64,000 nt of DNA from assembly GCA_030278955.1 (NCBI GenBank), contig JAOANR010000011.1:27222403-27286402 (forward strand), written 5' to 3'. Position 1 is the stretch's first letter. Each line of letters opens with the position of its first letter. The notes beneath the pieces are model-generated. The model was given only the letters and a program-made list of their open reading frames with translations, had not been told where the DNA came from and made no database searches. The translations under genes and the position numbers were made by a program. This document shows positions 55,379-64,000 of the stretch, piece by piece. The stretch comes from Hygrophila difformis. Taxonomy: Eukaryota > Streptophyta > Magnoliopsida > Lamiales > Acanthaceae.

Positions 55379-56170
55379 ATTTCAGACCACTGATGATATC
55401 TGGAGATAATTATCTATCTTGAAAAATGGATGTTGAAATCCATTTGGAATCAATGGGTCTTGAAAAAATAATTGAAAAAGTTAATCAGTCTTCAAGCTAA
55501 GACCGTGCGAAAGCTATGATTTTCATCCGCCATCATCTTGATGAGGGATTGAAAATACAGTATTTAACGGTCAAAGACCCAATTGAACTCTACGAGAATT
55601 TAGAAAAAAAGATATGATCATTTAAGATCAATTAATCTCCCTCGAGCCCAGTATGACTGGTTACACTTACGATTCCAGGATTTTAAATTAGTAAATGATT
55701 ACAATTCTGCTCTGTTTAATATTGTACCACAATTAAGACTGTGTCGTGAAAAAATTACTGATAAAAAAATGCTAGAGAAGACATTCTCTACATTTTACCC
55801 CTCCAATTCGGTATTAGAGCAACAATACCAAGCAAAGGGTTTCACTAAATATTCTGATCTGATTTATGTTTTTGTTATTGGCTGAAAAGAATAATGATTT
55901 ATTATTAAAAAAATCATGAAATGTGACCAACTGGCAGTTGTCCATTGCCAGAGGCACATGTGACTGAATCTTCTAGCCGTGGTCGTGGCTGTGGTCGTGG
56001 CCGAGGTCAGAGACCTCGTGGTCGTGGATATAACCGAGGCCGTGGGAAAAGTCATTTCCGCAACAATGTTTATATTAGGCCCATGACAGATAGACGTAAT
56101 CAGAATCAGGGAAACACCAGAGGTGATGTCCAAAAACAGAATTATGAAAAAGCAAAATGTGATAGATGCG
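55379..56170 (+). pseudogene. Copia-type gag remnant
   Basis: With several stops and frameshifts it reads in pieces: MDVEIHLESMGLEKIIEKV, KAMIFIRHHLDEGLKIQYL, YDWLHLRFQDFKLVNDYNSA, MLEKTFSTFYPSNSVLEQQY, an Arg/Gly-rich SRGRGCGRGRGQRPRGRG and the first half of a zinc knuckle, CDRC. This is the Copia gag (UBN2-like) order. It is cut at 56170 by the start of element H. The rest of the Copia element is not in the window. Confidence 0.82.
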
Positions 56171-58458
56171 TGTAATGACCCAATTATTCGGTATTGGGCC
56201 GCGAGATTAATTGTGTGAATTATTGATGTGTAGTCCAATTACTGGTGGGCCAATAAGGTGTTAAAAGGGTGTTTTTGGGGTCATTTACGATATTTCCAGA
56301 TTTTTGGCAGATTTGAGATTACGCTGGGGAAACCGATCGGTGCAAGAGGAAGACAAGGAAGAGAAGATTTTCACCCGAATTATCTTGGGTTCTTGTAGAT
56401 CGATTGAACACTTGTTTGTACATGATTCCTCTCGTTTCCCTCTTCGATTTGGTTGTATTGTTCTGATATTGGTGGTGATTTGAGGATGTTGATAAATTAG
56501 GGGTTTGGTGGATTTTGGTTGTATCGGAGAATTTGAGGCTTGGATCGACGAATTGGTAGTCCAATCTTGTGCAAAATTTTAAGGCAAGGGTTAATTTTGC
56601 ATTTCGCCAATTTATGAATTCTCGTTCTCGCCACTGTCTTCCCCGTAATGTGCCTATTGCTTTCGAAAGTAGTACTTATAATTTAATTCCTCCACCGTCC
56701 ATTTTGAGGAGTAAATTAATGCATCTATTTTTTACTATTTCTACACGAATTGGCATGTAGTGTAGTTTAAGTAGGATGAATTAATTTAATTAATTGAATT
56801 CGAAAGTGCTCCGGATGTAGTACATGGATTGGCATATGATTTAATTATCTCCATTGTACTGGAGTGAAAGGGATTCCCTAATTAATTTGATTTTATTAAT
56901 TTATTAATCTTGATATAATTAATGTAATGTCTAAGCTTGATTTGTTTAGAAATTTACTGATTACACTAGAGTGATATAGAAGTCTTGGACTTAATTTGCA
57001 AATTCAGTGCATTATATGTTTATAGGCACTATATGCGTGTAAATATATATAGATTTCATGTATATGTAAAGCGGATTTCTTATATTTGGCGTGTAATAAC
57101 AATATCATATTTTAGCTGTAGAAGATAATGTTTCAGGTAAGATGATATAATGGGAGAAAGGTTAGAAATTATTTAATGTTATGTTTGTAGTTAATAGTTT
57201 CCAGGTTGCATTACACTTGATCTCCGTTATGACATATTTATACTTATGTGTTTGTGATACTATATGCATAGAAGAATTGTTTGAGCAATCGGACTACTAT
57301 GATGTCGCGCAGTTAGTATTCATTCTAATGTAAATATTGATAGACTATATACTTTTGAGAAACATGCGGACCAGGGTCTAGGTGTTTGAACATCATGATA
57401 TGTCATATACATGTATTGCATTGGAATTGACGGATATGATGGCCCGATGGGGGCGGATATTGTTATTTGATCGGGCAGCTTTCATGTGTGTTGTTGAGTC
57501 CCGATGGCCCTTCGGGGTGAATTACTAGCTGTGATGCTTGTTGGCCCTTCTGGGTGGATTATTGGCTGTGATGCCTGTTGGCCCTTCGGGTGTGTAATTT
57601 GGGCTGTGATGCCTGTGTTCTCTGAGGGGATGGTGTATGTTACCCTGTAATGGGTTGTAGTTGATGATATCCTTACCGTGGGTTCATATCACCTGGGTTT
57701 TAGGTTGCCGGCTAGGCATACTCATTGCATGTGCATATAGGATAGATAGGTGTATGTTAGGCCATACATCACTTGCATAAATTGTATGTTTGTGGTTGAA
57801 GCACCGGTATGGGACGGTGTGATGCTTTATCTTTTCGTATTACCTGTTTATATTATGTACAGTTCTTCTTACCTGTTTATGTTGTGTATTCCCTTAAATC
57901 TCCTGCACATATTAGCCCTTGCTCAGTACGTTGTACTGACTCCCTTTGCTTTGTTTGTTTTATAGATCCTGCTGGAGGCGCTGGAGAATGATTGGGTTTG
58001 GGAGTTGTGAGATCACATAGATAGGATTCCTTTATTTATTTTATTATATGCACTTATGTGATACTCTGCTATTATTCTGTTGGACATGTGGACTATTTGC
58101 TAGTAGAGGCTTGTGAGCCTAGGATTTAAATATTGTCGGCCGATGGCCATATGTGATTTACTGCTTTGGGCTGGTAGCCCTGTTTTGTGATATTGGCATG
58201 TTGTATGTTACTGTTTACTGAGGCTTGCAGCCTGAATTTTATACTGGGATTATTATTTGGATTTTGTTTGAGCCTCAATTTATATGTACGTGATTTTGCT
58301 TGTTTAGCTTCCGCATTTAATTTGATTAAGAAGATAATCCCTTTAGGATTTACTCAGCCTTGTACTAACTATTTTAAATTAGCTGGCCACTAGTTTAGGA
58401 TAGTTAATATGGCGGTAATGCTTGCGAAAATTCAAGTTTGAATTTTTGGGTCGTTGCA
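56171..58458 (+). repeat. 5' LTR of element H
   Basis: 2288 bp, with terminal near-inverted ends TGTAATGACCCA and TGGGTCGTTGCA. It contains about three to four 37-bp tandem units with GCTGTGATGCCTGTTGGCCC (about 57497-57612). ORFs here (56569, 57750, 57809, 58187) have no recognisable content. Confidence 0.75.
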
Positions 58459-58461
58459 TAG

Positions 58462-58474
58462 TGGCATCAGAGCC
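58462..58474 (+). other. Primer binding site, element H
   Basis: TGGCATCAGAGCC, a variant of the Met-tRNA type, three bases after the LTR end. It supports the LTR boundary. Confidence 0.7.
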
Positions 58475-59559
58475 TGTGTGCTCTTATCTTTTTAAAACTT
58501 GTATAGACATTGGTGGTGAGCTGTGTTGGGATTCTTATAGCGTAATGTTTCATCTTTATGATTATACATGTCATTTTTGCGCACACCAGGTTAAGTCACA
58601 GTTGTGGAACTGTGATGAAATCTTGGTACTCCAATCAGGATCCTTGTGGAACTGTGAATTCCTTCACAGTCAATGAGGACTGTGAATGAATTCAAATTAT
58701 TTATTTATTTAAATACTCTGCTTGTGGGTAATTGGTGATTTCTGTTAACATTTTTTGTTAATGATGGGATCTAAGTTCAACTCGCTTATTAGATGCAATG
58801 TTGGCTCAAGAATGATAAGGCCTCACGGGAGCATGTGGATATTTGAATGCGATCCAAGCGAAAACAATTTTGTGGATAGTATCCAGTGGGGTGTGAAGTA
58901 CCCTAGGAAGTGAGATGAAATCAGCAAGTCTCCTTAGTATGATAACAAACTGGGATGCTATCGACATCTGCACATCGTCTGGATATGAAAGTTGAAACCT
59001 ATTTTAGGCTATGCCAATAAAGGTATAGTTAGATTAATTTGAGAGAATAATGATGCGGTGAGGCATTGAATTTGTGAAAGGGTTGGGTGCCTGCCGTGTG
59101 AGCGGAGGCATGACGACCACCCGGCATGACGAGATCAATAACGTGAGGGGACCGACTTTGCTTGTGGGACGAGGCCGACCTAGATAGGCATGCCAAGCCT
59201 GTCGTCTTTATGTGATGAAAATGTTATAGTGATTAGATAATGTTTTGGAGTTTCTGTGTAAGCCTTGCACCATGGGTTTTTCTCATTGACTCTCTGGTTG
59301 AGAGACAAATTTGTTTCCCTGTTATGGGAATTATTCGTTTTTTTAATTTGTACTTCGGTTAATGTGTTTGACTCTGGAGTCTCATGTTCATTCGAGGCTC
59401 TGAATTTTATTCGTGGGCATGTAGTAGGACTGTTAGTGCCCTACTACATACTAGTCTCTGACTTTGGGGTGATATTGTTTTAAGTGATCACATGTTGCAT
59501 GATGCGGTATTGAGCATCGAGAGTTGTGAGTTGAGGACAGACCTGGTGGTCATGGCCTG
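58475..59559 (+). other. Decayed leader/gag region of element H
   Basis: Expected to hold gag, but no gag motif or zinc knuckle can be read in any frame. Short frames are open by chance. Confidence 0.4.
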
Positions 59560-61125
59560 GCTGAGTTTGATGTGATATTGGGCATGGATTGGCTGTCTCG
59601 CCATCGTGCTGTGGTTGATTGTGGTGTTCCACGTATATCTTTTCGGGATCCTTTGGTAAGTATGTTTCTTGTCGATCCACTTTGATTCCACCTTCTATTA
59701 CCGTTGTTTCCGTTGTTGTTTTACATGATTTGATACGCAGGGATTGTTCTCTTTCCCTGTGGCAAATGAGGGATCTTCAAGCAGAGGTTTTAGTTGCTTC
59801 AAATTCCCCGATTGTATTTAAGTTTGGGGATGTTTTCCCGACGAAATCCTCGGTCTTCTACCTGCTGGGGAGACTAATTTTACCATTGAGTTGATGCCTT
59901 ATGCAGCTGCTCTTTTTAAGGCTCCTTACCGTATGGCTTCTGCTGACCTTAAGGAATTAAAAGATCAGTTGAATGAGCTTACCAGTAAAAGGTGTATTCC
60001 ACTTAGTAACTCGCCTTGTGAGCTCTAGTTTCGTTTGTTAAGAAGAAGGATAGATCGATGAGGATCTGTATCGATTACGGAGGTTTGAACCGGATCACGG
60101 TAGAAAAAAAAACATATCCTTTACCTCGGATAGACGATTTCTTTGATTAGTTGAGAGAGCCAGTGTCTTCAATAAGATTGATTAGAGTTCAGGCTATCGT
60201 CAGATATGATGGTAGACATAGAAGGTGGATGGAGTTTCTACAAGACTATCATACCGATATTTAGTATATTGAAGGGAAGGCGAATCGGGTGGCGGATGCT
60301 TTGAGTAGGAAGGAAACATCATATAGTAGCATGTTTGGGACTGATTGCTGAATGGCACAAGGAACTACTCAGACTTGAGGTTCAGGTAGTTTCTCTTGGC
60401 TCTGTTTAGCACACTTTTAACATGTTAGTCACATCACGATCCTTGATTGACGAGATATTCGCTAGTGAGCGTGATAGCGGGGAGATAGCGTTGTTGAGGC
60501 AGAAAATTCAGGGGGAAAAGGCTCCGGGACTCAGAATTGATGATAAAGGAATGGTGAGACATGGCGACAGATGGTGCATTCCGTAGTGCTGTGATGACTT
60601 ATGCTTATGGATGAGGCTCACACTACTCCTTACTGTATTCATCCAGGGATCAGAAAGATGTACAAAGACATGCAACGGGTCTAGTAATGAAATAACATGA
60701 ATGGAAAATAACAGATTATATGGCTAAGTGTGCTACATGTCAGTGGATGAAGATTGAGAATATGAGGTCGATGAGTTTGTCACAGCGACTAGCACTTCCT
60801 GAGTGGAAGTGGGAATCCATCTCTATGGATTTTGTGATGGGATTGCCCTGAACTATGACAAAGATGGAAACTATTTGGGTAGTGGTTGATCAATTGACAA
60901 AGAATACAATTTTTATACATATCAGATTGATATGGGGTATGAGTTAGCTTATCCAAGCTTATATTTAGCATGTTGACAAAAGGTTTGGGATACCCAAAGA
61001 GATTCGTATCTGATCGGGGTTTCAGGTTCTTGTCCAAGTTTTGGAAGGATTTACAGACAACTTTTGGCACTCAGATTAGCATGAGCATTGCGTGGTATCC
61101 TAAATTAGATGGTCAGGCGAAACTT
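59560..61125 (+). pseudogene. Pol remnants of element H
   Basis: Fragments in shifting frames: protease end [19 protein letters not shown] (59566), RT start (KAPYRMASADLKELKDQL at about 59917, [24 protein letters not shown]), a deletion of most of RT and RNase H to [16 protein letters not shown] (about 60262), integrase zinc region remnants (CATCQWMK), WKWESISMDFVMGLP (about 60805) and pieces of the core up to LDGQA. Numerous stops. Gypsy type is certain, lineage is not. Confidence 0.82.
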
Positions 61126-63684
61126 TGTAACACCCCGGATTTGATCACCCAGGCCGGGACGCTACCGCCACACCTTTCTAAATAAGATGCGATCTAAATC
61201 GAGCTTATCTAGAAAGATGCTAAGGCTAAGTTGTATCAAATTTTTAAATAATTCAAAATCATTCAATTGTGCCCGAAATGAAAATCAGAGTATCACACGC
61301 ATGAACTAATAAAGTAGTGCGGAAGCAAAAACAAGGCCAAAACAAGCGGCCAAAAACCAAAGTCCAAGTCCAAGTCCAATACAGAAAATAAAATAAATAA
61401 ATGCGACAAGTCTTTATTTGCGAAAATCCCATCCCATCGTGCCATGGCTTACTCTGCGAAAAATAGAAAACAATAATTTATCAGTACAAACGGTACTGCG
61501 TAAGTTAATATATAGCATAACAAATTCTAGAGTTTTTAGAAGAGTGAATAAAGGATGGAAATTTAATTTTAAAAGGGAAAACGAGTAAAAATATTTCCGA
61601 AGGTTCTTACACTTTGCCACACGAATAATTACCAATGTTCATTTTGATCGAGGACACCAATTAAGCCCTTGGGATTTACACCGACAAGAACCCCAATATA
61701 TAATCACGATTCTAGGGACGTACCCTTGGAATCAACCCACCTCTGGGACTCGTACCCACGAGGGATGTGAAAGTAGTGATCCTATACAGACCGCTTCGGA
61801 GCCCTAGATAACCCATACGGATACACCTAGGAGTATAGACTCTTACAATCACGAAACCACAATATCATATGCGCCGTTTTGGCCACAAAAAGAGGGGGCG
61901 GCCCAACGAGCTCACGCCAAGTGCACTTACCCTCTATCATATTGGGCGTCCCACTCGATCAAAACTTACAAAGTTTCAAAAACATACTTTTAACACTTTA
62001 CAATACCACATGTTTCCAGATTTCCTATATTTTCAAAAACGAGTATCAATCGACTCGTAGATCATCAAAATACACAAGTACGATTTACCGACTAAAATAG
62101 TCCTTTGGGCAGTTTCAGAAATCGCATATGGAAACTTAGCAAAACATTTTCAAAAATTCCGAAATTTTTACAGAAACTAGAACACACCCAAATGAACATT
62201 TTTCATAGAAATAGGCTTTTTCAAAATTGGACTCTAAGTGGCCTAAAAAAAATAATTTCAGAACCAACTTTTCCAAGGAGTGTAAATCCTACTGTTCATT
62301 CGACCACAGTCTCTTTAAAAATTCATATCAATTCCAAATTTGCTTAAAAAATTATGAAATTTTACAGGGGTAATCTAGACACATAATGGAACAAGTTTCA
62401 TGAAGACAATAACCATTGAAAACGATCATAGTTAGGAGTAAATCGGACATCAAAAACTGATTACACAGGAACACCAAAATTGACAGCAGAGAACTCAAAA
62501 TACCAGATCCATTTTCGACGACCAAATCATGTTCAAAAATTATAAAAATTTACAGAGAGCATATTCAAGATGTTAGAAACATTTTTCATTTAGGAAGGAT
62601 TTTAAAAAACAAACGGATCTAAGTGAAAAACGCAAAACAACATAAACTATACGGAAGAAAACCCTAGATGACAGTTTTGGCAAGGGATAGAGATCGAACA
62701 AGAACTCGATGGATACTCCACCAAAACCCCTAAAACTTGAAATGCACAATACTAAGTTACTTTAGGTGAGTTTAGAATCAAAATCCTCCTTGGTTGTGTC
62801 TCCAAAATCGTCAAGAACAGTCCCACTCTTCCGCAATCTACCGAATGAATCCTATTTTGGGGGTTGTTGGAAGAATACAAGATGTTAGGGCTTGATAATC
62901 GAATTCAAGGCAAGGAATTGGATCAGTGATCTTACCTAACCGTAGAAGAGGGGATTAGGATGCTTGAAACTCGACCACATCTTCTGGAACAATGAAGAAC
63001 ACCCACACTTCTCACCAACACTCAAGAGAAGAATTGATTTTCGAAGTGGTGATTTGGGAGGGGTTTGGTGGGTGATAAAGGATTGGAATGGGATGATTCA
63101 GAGTTCCAAATGGGATCTTAATGTGTCTTGGAAGTGTAGGGAGCTTAATGGCAGTCTTCCCCTCGAAAATACACCCCCTCTAACCTCATTCATTCCACCT
63201 ACTTCCACCATGGTACATTGAACACTCACTTGTTCATGTAGCCTCCAAAATCCAACTTAAAAGTGGAGTTACTACACTCAAACTTAATCCTAAAGAGTCC
63301 AAATACACCCCTAAATGACTGAGCATGGAAATTTGATCGATTGGGAATGATAAATCTCGAAAATTGGGGTTGAAACCGCGTTTGGCATTTTGAAATGCCA
63401 CCAGCATCCGCCGGCGCGGGCTCCACGCGCCACGCGCCGCCGCCGCGCGGCCTCCTGCTGCGCGGGTTTTCTCTCTCTCTCTCTGTTTTTTTAATAATAT
63501 ATATAATTATGAAAATCATAATATGAATTATCCATGATCGTTGGATAATCCGATAACTCTCTTCGAGTTGCTATCGTCCGAAATATTTAATTCCGCTCTC
63601 TCGGAATTATTTCGGTTCCGATAACTAAATCCGATTCTTTAATTTTGGATTTAAAAACTGGATGTCGATTTCTCGGGTATTACA
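61126..63684 (-). repeat. 3' LTR of element G
   Basis: Element-sense start TGTAATACCCGAGAAATC at 63684, end CCGGGGTGTTACA at 61126. CpG-rich block at 63385-63465 followed by (CT)n. It is related to the element C LTR but visibly diverged, so a separate subfamily. Confidence 0.85.
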
Positions 63685-63867
63685 GTCTACCCTCCTTAGA
63701 AATCAACTTCGCCATCGAAGTTGGGTCGCACTTCGGAAAATAATTGGCACGTAGAAATTATTGAGGCTTGCAAATTTAAATTCTTGAGGCTTGAAAATTT
63801 AAGTTCTTACCTCGGTACGCGATGACTCTGTGCGGGGTGTCACATCCTCTCCCCCTTAGGACTGCAG
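63685..63867 (-). other. Functional and relic polypurine tracts, element G
   Basis: On the minus strand the pol stop is followed by CTGCAGTCCTAAGGGGGAGA with TGTGACACCCCG (relic), then the imperfect inverted repeat AACTTCGATGGCGAAGTT and the functional PPT CTAAGGAGGGTAGAC at the LTR. Confidence 0.68.
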
Positions 63868-64000
63868 CTATGCCCCGATAACTGCTCCTGAGTCGCTTTG
63901 GAAAAGGTTGGGATATCTATGCTTCATATCCGCTTCCAATTCCCACGTCGCTTCCTCGGTGCCATGATTTGACCATAGAATCTTCACCATTCTCACGGTC
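63868..64000 (-). CDS. C-terminal end of pol (chromodomain), element G, partial
   Basis: The open frame enters from the right edge reading TVRMVKILWSNHGTEEATWE and LEADMKHRYPNLFQS, and stops at TAG (63870-63868). This is the end of a Tekay-type integrase chromodomain, which directs insertion to particular chromatin. Unlike A it has no internal stop in the visible part, so G may be a full autonomous copy. Confidence 0.82.
   Translation of the reverse strand, partial: TVRMVKILWSNHGTEEATWELEADMKHRYPNLFQSDSGAVIGA

Larger units (their letters stand above)
56171..61125 (+). mobile_element. Element H: decayed gypsy element, truncated by G
   Basis: 5' LTR 56171-58458, PBS at 58462, weak pol remnants up to 61125, where element G interrupts it inside integrase. 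The 3' part would lie beyond the window. Many stops and frameshifts make it one of the oldest insertions here. Its LTR (TGTAATGACCC to GGGTCGTTGCA) is unlike those of A-G, so it is a different lineage, not assigned. Confidence 0.8.
61126..64000 (-). mobile_element. Element G: gypsy element with C-type LTR, runs off window
   Basis: LTR 61126-63684 (3' in its sense), PPT, relic PPT and the chromodomain end of pol (64000-63868). The LTR begins and ends like that of C and shares its internal motif order, including degenerate copies of the short repeat array (about 61660-61770). It interrupts H. The 5' LTR and most of pol lie to the right. Confidence 0.88.

Noticed and set aside
57750..57991. Short ORFs with membrane-like composition in the H LTR
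   Set aside because: T-rich sequence gives hydrophobic translations by chance; no homology and no conserved start context.

Overview
The window is nuclear DNA from a flowering plant, probably a eudicot. Three things show this: two spliced plant genes (a CDPK-related kinase, CRK, and a cytosolic-type chorismate mutase), stacked Ty3/gypsy chromovirus elements of Tekay/Del type with 2.3-3.4 kb LTRs, and a tRNA-derived SINE. The species cannot be named from the sequence. About nine tenths of the window is retrotransposon.

Layout. 1-215 is the end of an LTR. 292-23480 (minus strand) is a CRK gene, exons 1-5 only, continuing off the left edge. It is broken by element A (587-11784, plus strand), which sits 8 nt inside exon 4 with a perfect TCCCA target duplication. 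Element B (12496-22563, minus strand) lies in intron 1, and the 1-215 LTR lies after exon 5. Two homopolymer-length frameshifts add to the damage. 24223-26314 (minus) is a five-exon chorismate mutase gene, intact in reading frame but with GA instead of GT at one splice donor. Element C (26481-33873, minus, TSD AGCGT) sits about 170 bp upstream of its start codon. Element E (34239-54563, plus, TSD TCAAA) carries the nested element F (38527-50713, plus, TSD GCCCG). Next come a SINE (54584-54722, 18-bp TSD), a decayed Copia gag (about 55379-56170), a decayed gypsy element H (56171-61125) and element G (61126 to the right edge, minus strand).

How the elements relate. F is the most complete: its single gag-pol frame (protease, RT, RNase H, integrase, chromodomain) is interrupted by only one nonsense codon, and its two LTRs are almost identical. 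C and E have LTRs, PBS and PPT but only gag, so they fit the TR-GAG (gag-only) class. G has LTRs of the C type and an intact chromodomain end, and could be a mobilising partner of C. A and B are the most unusual. Their gag and the 5' part of pol are absent, and they carry a two-gene cargo: a sense coiled-coil ORF after the PBS (called cORF here), and an antisense gene with a conserved intron encoding a roughly 430-residue protein (called aORF here) that resembles plant 'putative transposon protein' domains and ends in a coiled coil. F still has the first codons of cORF in its leader, which ties the cargo to the autonomous lineage.

A second theme is LTR boundary change. A, B, C, E and G all have a relic polypurine tract plus an LTR-start-like sequence roughly 150-270 bp before the functional one, whereas in F the LTR starts at that relic position. 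Not all plant coding sequence here is functional: CRK is best treated as a pseudogene, and chorismate mutase as a gene whose splicing needs checking.
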